From positions 1 to 31,248 of the forward strand of contig JAAMXP010001990.1 of the NCBI GenBank assembly GCA_019693395.1: a DNA stretch of 31,248 bases, in the 5' to 3' direction. Each line of letters begins with the position of its first letter. Position 1 is the first letter of the stretch. The notes below the pieces were generated by a model that had not been told where the DNA came from, did no database searches, and was given only the letters and a program-made list of their open reading frames with translations. This stretch comes from Ettlia oleoabundans (Eukaryota > Chlorophyta > Chlorophyceae > Chlamydomonadales). Both the position numbers and the translations under genes were made by a program. Shown here in pieces: positions 10,980-29,133 of the stretch.

Positions 10980-12310
10980 TCAGTTGCGAGGGCGGTAGTA
11001 GCCCCGCCGCTCCTTATAGCCGCGCTCGCTTGAACCGGAGAGGTAGGTGGAGGTGGTTAGGTGCTGGCGCAACACCTCTGTGTTCTCCTGCTCGATGAAC
11101 CTGCAATCGGGAGACGAAGTGGCGATATGAGATATCAAATAGAGCGATGTTGTGTAGGAGAGGCAGCAAGGCGCAGGCCCATGCCCCCGGCATGCTGTGG
11201 CCTGGTCTGTTTAGAGACTTAAAGGACCTGGCATGGGTTGGAGCCTAGCAAGGAGCTCACTTTGGCAGCTGCAGCAGCGTCTGAGCCATGTCCGATCGGA
11301 TCTGAATGATGCGATGCGCAAGGTTGGCGGGGTCGATAGTGTGGTCGGTGGCGGTGTTGGCGTCCCGCACCACCGTAGACGGCGCTTTGAACAAGCCCAG
11401 CAGGAACTGCAGCAGGGCAGGCAGAGGTTCCATGCAGCCGAAAAGGCGGTTAGGTTGCTGTGGGCTTTAACCAAGAATTATGCGCCGTGTGCCGGCATCT
11501 GTTGAGTCACACGAGATGGAGTGGCACACTGCAAGGAGCTCCGAGCTGCATTCTCGCCATGTGATGTGAGGCTGCTGATCGGCTTCGACCTGCTCACCTT
11601 GTTCCCCTGGGACGGCGAGTTCTCACTGCACCAGTTGTTCAACCACTGCGCCTTGAACACATCGAGCTCCTGCAGCTGCAGCAGCAGTCGCTGCAGGACC
11701 GCACATGCACACGGCAGAACGGGCGAAGGTCAAGGCATGGCTGCAGCAGAAAGGGTGTGGCGCCCTTTTGGGATGCAGCTGTTCATCGCCGCTTGCTGCG
11801 TCAGGCTTGTTGCTTCAGCCTGATGCGATCATGTGCTTTACAACGTGCACAACAGGCTTTGGTCTGGTCAACAGCCCAGCAGAAGCAAGCAGAAGCTCAC
11901 CTGCGTGGCCTTGGCGGTCAACACCCTAGACAGAGTCCCTGCCAAATCCCTATCAAACTGCGCCCACTCCCATGAGTCGTCATCATGAGAATCATAGTTG
12001 CTCCTGTCAGCCCTGTAGGGGTAAACCAGTGTCACAGGAGTTGAGGGAGGCAGGGAGCCAGAGGCGCGGCACGTTGGCGGCGGCGGCGCTGGGCACAGCC
12101 CTTGTCCCCATTCCCCCACGCCCACCCCTCCTCCTCTCACCATTTGTTCAACTCATTTGCGCGGACGAGCAACGGCCCAGCGGCAGGCCTGCGCAGGAAG
12201 CGTTGTCTGCTGATCATGCCGGTCAGTCCAAAGAACCGCCGGGCGCGCTTCGGGACGCTGGCGCATGCTGCATGCCCGCTAGCGTTCTTGACGAGTGCCT
12301 GGCAGAGCAT
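10980..12310 (-). CDS. RbcX-like RuBisCO assembly chaperone, probably plastid-targeted
   Basis: RbcX dimers clamp the C-terminus of the RuBisCO large subunit and promote holoenzyme assembly in the plastid. Five exons on the minus strand: 12310-12141, 12012-11901, 11690-11598, 11406-11261, 11100-10980; 213 residues, close to plant RbcX (about 175-205). Residues 1-50 are rich in Ala, Arg and Ser with few acidic residues, as in a transit peptide. From about 77 to 188 the pattern follows plant RbcX: LTAKATQRLLLQLQELD matches the helix-1 block, then W110 and N113, GNKFLLGLF (123-131) matches the GKRFL block, and LAHRIIQIRSDMAQ (154-167) matches LAERVM. A loop of about 17 residues (135-151) is inserted between the last two blocks. 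A basic, Tyr-rich tail ends the protein. 12310 is the first ATG in frame. The assignment is by remembered alignment and should be tested by a profile search. Confidence 0.68.
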
Positions 12311-12941
12311 GGCGACAACGTACAGGGCGGGAGGGCCGCAGAGGAAGGTTGTCACCCACGTAAAGGCTGCGCAGGTGTTCTCCGCGGTACAGAACAAAAC
12401 CAGGCCCTTAGCTCGACGTATGGTGCGTGGCCCTTGGCGATTGGTGGCCGCCCTTTCAATTGGAAAGCCCAAAACTCATGACGAACGAGCTGCAGAGCAG
12501 CTACCCATTCCGGCCTGTCCTATTGAAGGCAATCCTCTACCGGGAGAGCGGCATCATACCGGGGCGGATCCCTTGGACCAACCTTAAGCGGCCTAACCCA
12601 CCAGCGACGGCATGGGCTCACGGCATAGTAGGCGCGGCGACGATCGTATCATGCACACCCGTGATGCAACGCGGACACACAGCCGTCCAAAGCCGCCCAT
12701 GCCGAGTGAGGTGCAACTGCCCCTGAGCTGCCCCAGCCTGTGCACGCCGCCAGGGCAAGCAGGACATTTGGGCGTGCGAGCCGCGGGTGCACCACGTGGC
12801 TGTCTGCTATGTTTGACATAAATGGAGTGAGGCAGTGATGCTCGATTTGGCAACAATCGTTTTATGCTTTGGACAGCGCGCTGCGCAGTGTGCAAATCTT
12901 TCTTAGCTCAGGCAAATACAGCAATTGTTGAGGCATGAAAA
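12311..12941. other. Intergenic region between TBCD 3' end and RbcX 5' end
   Basis: About 630 bp between two genes on the same strand. It should contain the TBCD 3' UTR and the RbcX promoter and leader. The minus-strand frame of RbcX exon 1 stays open to about 12472 but without another ATG. I see no TGTAA signal, RNA gene or repeat here. Confidence 0.55.
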
Positions 12942-20423
<7,482 letters not shown>

Positions 20424-20733
20424 CTCGATCACTCTTCTGCGCAAGCGCCCGGCTCTGCTAGTGTATAAAAATGAGGTCTAAGTTGTAGGTTAATCCTGCA
20501 GTGGTCAATCGTTGCATTGCTGGCTTGCAGGGAAGGGAGTCAACAGGGCGCCACGTCGGAAGGCGACACCCACTGCAAAATGCGTTGATCGCGTGATCAC
20601 ATATGTGTTGCCTTGCGGAATTAGTGTTCCCTTCAAGCATCCTCAAGCACTCCCACTCAGCTTGTTGCAAACGCAACACTCTCTGAAAGTCGTCTGGCAG
20701 CAAGTGATAGGTGCCAAAGTCGCTTTGCAGTAC
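20424..20733. promoter_or_regulatory. Bidirectional promoter region, TBCD-WDR5-like
   Basis: Only 310 bp separate the divergent start codons of TBCD (minus) and the WDR5-like gene (plus), so both promoters and leaders must be here or overlap the genes. On the plus strand TATAAAAA at 20464-20471 is a plausible TATA element for the WDR5-like gene, implying a leader of about 230 nt with no ATG in frame. No TATA-like element is clear for TBCD. Confidence 0.6.
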
Positions 20734-23156
20734 ATGGACGGAGTAGTAGCAGGACCTGCAGCACCAGAGCCAGCAGCAGCAGCGGAGGCGCAAGTGCAAG
20801 ATGTCGCTCAAGCACCCGCAACGCCCGCGTTTCCCTCCGTGAGCCAGTACAGAGACCGCGATGACCTACCAGACATGGCTGGCTACCGCCTGCTGCACAC
20901 CTTGCCCGGGCACGACAGCGACGTCGGCGGTGGCGGGAGCGTGGCAGTGACCAGCGTGCGGTTTGACAGGGAGGGGCAGCGGCTGGCCAGCGCTTCGACA
21001 AGTAAAGTGGCCAAAATATGGGTAGCGGAAACGGGGAAGCTGTTGCATGCATTGAAAGGGCACACTGCAGGAATATCAGGTTGGTAAACGCTTTTGTATC
21101 TGTGGCTTANNNNNNNNCCCCCCCCCCCCCAAAAAAAAAACTATCAACAGCCCTTTGCAGCTGTGCCTGCCTGCTCAGTAGAAGAACACCATCCTGTCAT
21201 GATAGCTATAACAATTTTCTTCCGCTCTTACATGCAGCCCTTACCTTCTGCCTGGCTTCGTGCAAAACTTACTAACAGCCTTGTGTTGCGCCTGCAGATG
21301 TGGCATGGGCTCCCGATGGCCGCTACCTGGCTACTGCTTCCGATGACGGCACCCTGCGTGTCTGGGACGCTACCACTGGCGGCTGCGTTCGAAATTTGCC
21401 TGGACACAGCCACTACGTCTCCTGCTGCGCCTTCTCTCCTGGATCAAACCTGCTTGTAAGTCGGGGGTGTAGGATACATACTGAAATAAGAAGGCAACAG
21501 GGACATGCAAAGCACTGGCGCACGCTGATGGCCAAGATACTTGCAGGAGGAGCCAAGAGGAGGGGTTCGCAGGGTTGAGAGCAGGTTATCAAGCGACATC
21601 CTGTCCTCGTGGCCTTATCCAGTTTGTTTGCACCCGCCATACACTCTAGTCCCCCGCCGCCATGCTAGTCCCGGCTACCCCATCTGCAGGTCAGCGGCGG
21701 ATTTGACGAGGTGGTTATTGTGTGGGATGTGCGGCATGCCCGACCTATCAAGATCATACCCGGCCACTCGGATCCTGTGACGGGGGTTGACTTTTGCAAA
21801 GATCCAACAACGGAGGAGCTTAGCATAGTCAGCTGCTCGTTTGATGGCCTCACGTAAGTAAGCAGCACAGGAGAGCAGTGATCCAGCCGCCGGCAGCGAG
21901 CAGGAGGCTGGTTGACAGCAGTGCCGGCTCTGCCGCTGCCCTGTGTTTTGCCGTGGACTGCCTGCGGTTTACAGCTGTTGCACGATGGTGTGGTGATTGA
22001 ATTGCAACAAGCATTGTATCTGGCATGCAACAGGTGGCAGCTTGACGAGCTTCCAGCGATTTCCGTGCCGCCGCCGTCCTCTCCCTTGCAGGCGGGTGTG
22101 GCATGCGGGAACGGGTCGGTGCCTAAGCAGCCTCACGGACAAGGACCAGCCCGCCCTGTCTTGCGCGCGCTTCACCCCCAATGGACAATACGTGCTTACA
22201 TGTGAGTGGACTGGTGGCAGGGAGTTTGGTAATGGGCTATTCAGTGCTGCTGCAGGCTGAAGGAAGCGAGTACTGTTGTTTAAAAAGTTGATTGCCGCAA
22301 CACAGTGCACCCCATCACAGCCACGTCATGTTCAATGGCTGCATCTGTTCAGCTAGATTTGTTGTGCTGGTGGCCTGGGTGTGTTGTGGCGCTTGACTTC
22401 TTTTCCGTGTCTCATTTTACATGAGCACTCTGCACCCTGGCCCTCTTCATGAACATCTCAAAACATCGACACCCACTCGAGGTGCTTTAACGTCCCCCGG
22501 CTGCTTTGCCTGCATCCACCCACACATGCAGGTACGCTAGATAGCCGCCTCCTCCTATGGGACCCTAAAGCCCGCAAGGTCAAGAAGACGTACAATGGGC
22601 ACCTGAACCAGCACAGCTGCTGCCAGGCCACCTTTATGACGCATGGTGGGCCGCAAGCGCGCAGACATGTGGCTTGCGGCAGCGAAGACCATCATATCTA
22701 CCTTTGGGACCTGCAGACCAAGCAGGTGGGCAGAATACAGTCTCGGTTTGTGAGTTCATATTTTTCTTATTTGCCAGGGTGTCGCACGGGCAGGTTGGCG
22801 TTGTGCTGCATGCATATGAGTGCCAGCCAAGCGGATGGTAGACCTTGCACCGACAAGCCACGCTCTCCGTTTCACGGCACGCCAGCTGCTTCTGCGACCT
22901 TTCTACTGCTGGGACGTTATGCCTGCTTTTCCGATCGTCATCCCCCCCCGTTGGCTGCTTGCAGATCGCCGGCCTTTTGCGGGGGCGACCCAGCAGCGAT
23001 GCCCCTGGCGACGGCCACTGTGCTCCGGTGCTAACAGTTGATGCGGCATTGGGGCGCCCGCTCATCGCCTCAGGCGGCCATGCTGGCGATGGCACCGTCA
23101 AGATCTGGCAGGGGCCGACAGGCGCGGGGGAGCAGCCTGCAACCATGGAGACGTGA
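20734..23156 (+). CDS. WDR5/Swd3-like WD40 protein, COMPASS-type histone H3K4 methyltransferase subunit
   Basis: WD40 propeller scaffold of SET1/MLL-type methyltransferase complexes in the nucleus. Six exons: 20734-21079, 21298-21455, 21690-21853, 22092-22201, 22532-22725, 22965-23156; 387 residues (human WDR5 has 334, the excess being an Ala/Pro-rich N-terminus and loops). Repeats seen: GHTAGISDVAWAPDGRYLAT with SDDGTLRVWD, then SGGFDEVVIVWDVR, GHSDPVTGVDF with SFDGLTRVW, CTLDSRLLLWD, KTYNGHLNQHSCC with SGSEDNxxYIWNLQTK-like CGSEDHHIYLWDLQTKQ, and GGHAGDGTVKIW. The order and the KTYxGHxN block are specific to WDR5 rather than generic WD40. At positions matching human Phe133 and Phe263 it has Ser157 and Gln291. 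Intron 1 contains an N gap, so its length is uncertain. The start is the first ATG in frame. Confidence 0.86.
21110..21140 (+). other. Assembly gap with C13-A10 homopolymers
   Basis: Eight N (21110-21117) are followed by 13 C and 10 A in intron 1 of the WDR5-like gene. The true sequence there is unresolved. Confidence 0.92.
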
Positions 23157-23300
23157 ATGCGTGAATAGTATACATGAGTATAATTGAATCTTACTGCTGG
23201 TTGTATGGCGCCCCTATGTATTGCGGGAGCAGGACTTGTGACAAATGGCTTGCAACCACAAAGGCGGATGAAGAGTGCCGGTTAGTTATAGTTTTCTATA

Positions 23301-23359
23301 GCGTCAGGACTGGTGTGCCTCACAAGCATTTCGTGGCGTCAGGATTGGTGTGCATCACA
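23301..23359 (+). repeat. 24-bp imperfect direct repeat in the WDR5-like 3' UTR
   Basis: Two copies, 23301-23324 and 23336-23359, beginning GCGTCAGGAYTGGTGTGC and differing at two positions, spaced 35 bp start to start. They lie between the stop codon and the presumed poly(A) signal, so they should be transcribed. Confidence 0.85.
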
Positions 23360-23449
23360 GGTAGCGCTTGAATGTATCTGCAGAAGTACAGGTCGATCCG
23401 TCGATGACGACGACAGCATTTTTGGGGTCTAGAACTGTAGCATTGACGT

Positions 23450-23458
23450 TGTAATAAA
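23450..23458 (+). terminator. Probable poly(A) signal of the WDR5-like gene
   Basis: TGTAATAAA combines the green-algal TGTAA signal with an overlapping AATAAA, 294 bp after the stop codon. It is the best poly(A) candidate in the spacer. It leaves about 450 bp for the CDT2 promoter and leader, in which I see no clear TATA box or other element. Confidence 0.55.
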
Positions 23459-23907
23459 CGCAGTGTGTGGCAGTTGAATTGCAGAAGCCTTTGGCTTGAT
23501 TGGATGTAGTTTCGTGATCCGGCCCTTGACCGACGCTAAACGTGCACTGCTGTGCTTAATGATATGGAAAGTTCGCTTCAGACAACCTGGCACTCATAGA
23601 GCCCCAACAGATCTAATTTGCACTTCAACCGGCTGGCCGGAAAAAATAGACAGGGCAGCTGGCTGCTCCTGACGGCAGCTGCCATGGCACGACGTGCACA
23701 GCAGCCACCTTTACCCCTTTGAATGCGAGGTCGATTCTTATTAGTTACCCTCTTCTAGTAATTTGACGAGTTCAGCAAGTAAGTCAGCAGCAGCGAAGTG
23801 GACACAGAGCCACACACCGGAGCCGCCGGAACGCTAACTCTCAGCACCGCCGCGTGTTCGTCCTGTTCAACAGGATTGCCGACCTCTAAGTATCCCCGGC
23901 TGATCTG

Positions 23908-26900
23908 ATGCTCGCACACCGCGTGTTGGGCCGGCAGCGACATGGCGGCACAAGTGAGTTCTGCGTAGCACCTCGCTAGCAATCGTGAAAGGCCGCTCCA
24001 GGGGAGCGCTTTTTACAAAGCGCGATATCAGGCTGTCGGCACCCCATCGGAAGTTCAAATGCGCTCCCACCTGGCCATGCAGTCCACGAGCGCCCCTTTG
24101 TGGCGGAGTTTTGCTGTGAGGGCCACTGCAGTGGCACATTGTTGAACAACCCCACTCAGACGGGCACCCCCGCCTTCGCAGCCCAGTATTGCAAGGTAAG
24201 AGGGGTGCTGGCAGCCAGCGGCAGGCTGCTGGTGCTCACATGGCGCAGCCGCCGCAGCTGCCGCTGCCGCTTTGCAGTCTGGAAAAAGCCCATTCATGCG
24301 TCACACTTTTCCTCTACTCAGGTGTACGACAACTGCAAGCTGCTGGCAGTTGCGGATGAGGAGGGCTTTGTGTCGATTGTAAACACCGGCAAGGAGCTGC
24401 CCACAGAGATGGCTGACGACTGGACCCCCAACAGGCCCGCTGCTCAGTGGAGGGCTCACTTCAACGCAGTCTTTGACGTAGCATGGTGCAATGTGCGTAG
24501 GGCACTGCTGTTTTTTGCTTGCGTGCGTGCCTGATACCCGCACAGCTGCCGGCCAAGCACTGCCAAGCCCTACCAAGCCCCCAATATGGGCCAACCTTGC
24601 GCAGGCCTGCCCATCTGCCGGCAGCTGTCAGCACCTGGGTTTGGTGCTCACTGCCCCGCCCGCCCGCTTCTTGCCTACCTCCACCTTTCTGCCCTATTTA
24701 CCTGCCTGCTCATTGCTACCTACCTGCCACTATTGCTCTGTTGCATGCTTAGACAAGCTTTTAGCACCTGTTTGCCTGCCTGCCCACCCACAAACCCATG
24801 CTTGCGAACACCACATTCCCCCTGCCTTCCCACATGCGGCTGCCACTCCCACCTGCCTTGCCTGCTCCCCTTCCCGCCTCGATCCATTCACCTTGCCCTT
24901 TCTATTCCAACCCTTCAACATCTTGTGCAGGGTGACCACCACATGTTGACCGCCTCTGGCGACCAAACAGTTGCCTTGTGGGATACTGGCTCCGCCGAAC
25001 AGCTGGCGCTCTTCCAGGGGCACACCGGCAGCGTCAAGGGGGTGGCCCCCATGCCTGAAACCAACTCCGTCTTTGCATCAGGTGCGCAGGTGTAGAGTGC
25101 CTCGGTACAGAGTAGCCGGAGCATGCGCACAGCGTGGATGCAACGCACAGCCAGAGCACTGCTCGGGGCGTGGATAACAGTTGCTGTCAACCTTGGTTCG
25201 TCATTTGCTCGCTTGCCCAGGTCCCTATGGCTGTATGTTTTTTGTGGAATGCTCCCCATACCCTCCCTCGCATCTCTGTCCATCTTGTTGGTGCCATTTG
25301 CAGGCGCACGGGATGGGGCGCTGATGGTGTGGGATGCACGGGTGGCGCCTGCTGCCCAGCTCCACGCACCAGTCATCACTATAGAGGCAAGCTCTGCTGC
25401 AGTACTGCTTCATTCATAAGTAGTTCTGCCTAGAAATGCTTTGCACCAACTCTGAACCGTAAAAGCACTCAGTTGGGGTGTTTCAGTGTGGGGCGATACT
25501 GGCGGACAGGTCAAATGCACCGGGTGGTGGTGGGTGGGTGTGCGGGGGGGGTGGGGTGGGGGGGGAGTGGGGTGGTCCTCCTCATTGCCACAGCAAAATT
25601 GGAGCGCTTGCTGCCTCCTTTCCTGTCCATAATGCACCAGGTGAGTTGCGCGGTCTTAGCGTCCTTTTCTAACGCGGTTCCTGTCACTTCTGCTGCCCAA
25701 CGTGTGTGCTATGCAGGGTGCCCACGCACCGAGCGAGCAGGCCCAGCAGCGTCGGCGGCGCAGCATGCCACTGCAGGGCCGCACCCGCCCCTCCGTCACC
25801 TGCCTCACCTTCCTGCAGGGAGGCAGCCAGCTGGCCTCTGGAGGTGAGTAGCAGCTGCCTGCCATGCCCTTGCAAGCATTGGAATGCAGCTTCCCGCTTT
25901 CGGCCGCCTACATTGCCTGCCTTCCTGCCTTGTCGCAAGACATTCAAGCTTTCTTGCCCAAGCCCTACACAGGGTGTAAAACCCCCTCCATGCTTCCCCA
26001 TCAGGCAACCTGTGCCTCCTGTCCTCCCTCACTCTGTTCTGCTCCATTATGCCGCCCATGTCAACAACACTCTTGCTCCAGCATACTGTATTTGTCACAA
26101 CATTCTCTGCTCCATGATGCCACCAATTTCAACAGGCGTGGACGGCATCGTCAAATTCTGGGACCTGAGGCATGCTGAAGCCGGTGCCACAGCTGAGGCA
26201 GCCCCCGCCATGCACCTGGATCGGCTCTGTGACGCCGCCATCCCGCACATCAGCCAGAAGCAGCAGCACGGCATCACCTCGCTGGCCCTTCACCCACAAG
26301 GCAAGCACTATGAAGTGCGGTGGTGGTGGGTTGTCGGTGGGTACCGGGCAAGAGGGCGGGCATCAACCAGTCACATGCGTTTTATGAGGCAAGGGACGCA
26401 CATCATCAAAGATGCTGCTGGGGTTCACGATTTCTATGCGCAGCAATCCACCCCCAGGCTGCCTCCAGCGCCCTTGCAAATGTTGTGCCTGTGTGTGTAA
26501 CGCGCCTTCTTGCCACCCCTCTTGCAGGCAGTCAGCTGCTTGTGAGCATGATGGGGGGCCACCACTTTGTCTTCGACCCCCTGCGTCCAAACATCGGCCC
26601 CGTGCGCTGGTTTGGCGGCCACACAGGTGTTGTGTTGTTAGCGCCTGCTTGTGCTCTGCAGGAGGCCTGGCAGCAACAGTAGACATCAAGACACTGCCAC
26701 GGTTGCTTCAGCTTTTCCCCTGCATATTATGCTGTTAAACAAATGACTGCTTATATACATCATTTCCACCTGCCTGCCATTAACATCCACCACTACCCTA
26801 CTCGCCTCCATACCTGTTGGCCCCGTCGGCCGCCCCCCTCCCCGCCTTATGCCCTGCTACAGACCTACTACCCATGCGGCAGTGCTCCCACCCACCTCTT

Positions 26901-29133
26901 GCACCATAACTTTCCCTTCCGTTCCTTGCAGTTGCCTCCTTTTACGTCAAGGCGGGATGGAGTCCTGACGGCACTCACATCATCAGCGGATCAACCGACA
27001 GGAACGTGCACATATGGCAGGTGAGCTGCCAGCACCGATGCTCCAACCCGGCCGGCACACGTTGGACCGCACCTACAGTGCTCAGAGAAATAACGCTGAC
27101 TTCCAGTGCAGCAGCCATACTGCGGATTGCGATGTGCATCTGACTGCTCTGGGCCAGGCAAACAAACTGAACAAACTGCAGGCAGCTGCCCAGACCAGCC
27201 TGTGTACTGTGCTATGCGGTGCGATGCTGCAGACTTGCATCCCAGAATGTCACACCTCCTGCGCATCTGCCTGCCTGACCACTTCCTCCTCTCCCTCACC
27301 TGCCACTCACATGCTGCACTGCCTGCAGGTTGACGCTCCCGATGGCGCGAGCCCTTATGTGTTGCCGGGCCACCAGGGGGAGGTGACGGCGGTGGCGTGG
27401 TGCCCAACCGACTTCCACCAGGTCAGCCTGCCTTGCTCACCCTGCTCCGTTCTAGTCTAGTTGAGCTAGCTTAGCCTAGTCTACTAGTCTAGCTTGGCCT
27501 GGTCTGGTTACTTGCATTCAGTCTCTGCTGTATGTTCACGTCAGCCCCCCTCACTTTGCCGTCCACCCATCCCCGCATTCTTGGGGTTGGGTAAACTTGC
27601 GCGAGTGGAAAGAGGGAGGTCTCGCCCATGGCATGCAGCCTGTAGGATGCACAGTGCATCCCTGGTGCAGCAACACCACCTCAACCCACCTACTTGCACT
27701 GTATTTCCCCTCATCAAGCTCGCATCTACAAAGGCGCACTACAAAAGCACAATGTGCCGTGTTGTGTTGGTGCTGTGCAGATAGCCACCACCGCCGATGA
27801 CGCCACGCTCAAGGTGTGGAGCATCCAGCGGCGGCAGCCAGAGGAGGCCAAAGAGCAGGCGGATGGTGGCGCCAGGGGCCAGGCATGGGGCTGGGCCTCG
27901 CCCCGTTGGCAGAGGCACGCTCACCAAGCACCGGTGCAGGCGGGTGCAGCTGCACCTGCTGCCGATGCAGCGCAAGAAATGGAGGCGGTTGGTGGTGCTG
28001 TTGATGTAGCACAAGGCGCTGCCACACCTGGGGGGGCCTTGGCTGCGTCTCCTGCCACGCATTCCGTCGGCCAGGATACTCCCGTGCCTTGTGTGGGCCG
28101 GGGCACTCTCGGGGGGCAGTCAGTGGCGGGTGGCAGCGCCAGCTTGCTAGCGGCTTTGCGTGGCGGGTTGTCGGAGGATCAGCTTGGTGCTGCGGGGGCG
28201 CAAGGAGGCGGGGCGGATGAAAACAGCCACGCCAACCTGCGTCAGCAGCAGCAGCAAGTGGAACCTAGCACAGTGCAGCAGCAGCAGAATCAGCAGTTTG
28301 GGTCCGCGGGAGTGGTTGGAAGTTCAGCAGGGACAGCGGGGAGGGGCACACCGCACTTCACTCCATTTGCTGCGGGCGCTGCGGCGGCGGCAGTGGCCGC
28401 TGCAGGCGCCACCACACCGGCAGCCGCAACCGCCTTGGCAGGCAGCAGCGCCCCACGCACGGCAGGCACAGCGGCTGGTAGCGGGCGGAGGGTGCGAGGT
28501 ATTGGCGACATCCTGCAGGCAGCACCCAACTCCCACCGAGCGCTGCAACAGACCAGCATCACCGCATTCATGCCCTCCCCAGCAGCAGCCATGGCGGCAG
28601 CAGGCAGTTGCCCGGGCAGGGGCACAGGAGTGGGACCCAACTCAGCGTTGGCCGCAGGGAGAGGCACAGCCAGCAGGCGGGGCGGGCGGGACCTCCCTCA
28701 CAGCGGTGTTGCCCCAGGCAGCGTGGGCGGCAGTGCAGCCATCTCTGGGGGCAAGAGGGCAGCTGGGGAAGGCTCAGCGCCGCACCAAGCATCACTGCAG
28801 CAGCTGGCACTACCAGGGCTGGGTGGCTCGGGGCTGCCCAACCACCGAGCTAAGCGCAGGCGAGGCAGCTTTGAGCCATCCAGAGGGCATCCCGCTGCTG
28901 CAGCAAACACCTCCGCAGGTCGTTGCGGCGGCGCAGGTCCTGGCACGGCCACCACCCAGCGCCAGCAGCAGCGGGAGGGTGCTGCCGCAGCTGCGCAGCT
29001 GGACCCCTCCCGTGAGCTTGCCGCCAAGGCTGCTGCTGCCATAGCTGCGGCTGCCCAGGGACAACTGGGTGGTGCCAGCTTGGAGCGGCAACTCAGCAGC
29101 CAGGAAAATGTGGAACCAATGCAGGCCAGCTAG
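23908..29133 (+). CDS. CDT2: CDT2/DTL-like substrate receptor of CRL4 ubiquitin ligase
   Basis: WD40 substrate receptor that, with DDB1-CUL4, destroys PCNA-bound proteins such as CDT1 during S phase. Eleven exons: 23908-23953, 24083-24195, 24322-24492, 24931-25081, 25304-25386, 25717-25843, 26136-26300, 26528-26626, 26932-27020, 27329-27421, 27781-29133; 829 residues (human DTL 730). Family blocks: LLAVADEEGFVSIVNT, WRAHFNAVFDVAW, MLTASGDQTVALWDTG, ARDGALMVWDAR, VDGIVKFWDLRH, VASFYVKAGWSPDGTHIISG and GEVTAVAWCPTDFHQ then DDATLKVW. Two WDxR motifs (W170-R173, W239-R242) are the DDB1-binding type. The last exon is a 450-residue Ala/Gln/Gly-rich tail with a PIP-box-like QTSITAFM (636-643) and a basic KRRR (737-740). 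Introns 5 and 7 use GC donors. Exon 1 is the least certain part: it was chosen because its ATG frame and phase join exon 2 exactly. Confidence 0.92.
25521..25576 (+). repeat. G-rich tract, quadruplex candidate
   Basis: GGTGG/GGGTGGG units run into two G-runs of eight or more, on the coding strand of CDT2 intron 5 (25387-25716). Many G-triplets with one- to three-base loops make an RNA or DNA quadruplex likely in principle. It sits about 140 nt downstream of a GC donor. Confidence 0.75.
27451..27515 (+). repeat. CTAG-rich degenerate repeat
   Basis: A tract of repeated TCTAGT/AGCTTAG/CCTAGT-like words (CTAG occurs at least six times) just after the donor of CDT2 intron 10 (27422-27780). CTAG is otherwise rare in the window. 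It looks like a decayed short tandem repeat. Confidence 0.7.
28546..28572 (+). other. PIP-box-like motif in the CDT2 tail
   Basis: Codons for QQTSITAFM, in frame in exon 11. Q-x-x-I-x-x-F-M fits the PCNA-interacting consensus apart from Met at the second aromatic position, and it resembles p21 (QTSMTDFY). Human CDT2 carries a PIP box in its C-terminal tail, so the location also fits. Confidence 0.6.

Noticed and set aside
12311..12472. Longer RbcX N-terminus starting at 12472
   Set aside because: That codon is TTG on the minus strand. The first ATG, at 12310, gives a convincing transit-like leader.
20512..20733. Extension of the WDR5-like protein to 20512
   Set aside because: That codon is TTG; the first ATG in frame is 20734, and the extra residues look non-coding.
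27694..27780. CDT2 last exon starting at 27694
   Set aside because: The start is TTG and the residues before 27781 are intron. The TGTGCAG acceptor at 27780 joins in phase to exon 10 and restores the WD40 repeat (FHQ-IATTADDATLKVW).
20734..29133. The two adjacent WD40 genes as a tandem duplication
   Set aside because: Their repeats belong to different families (WDR5 and CDT2), with different exon phases and no shared flanks.
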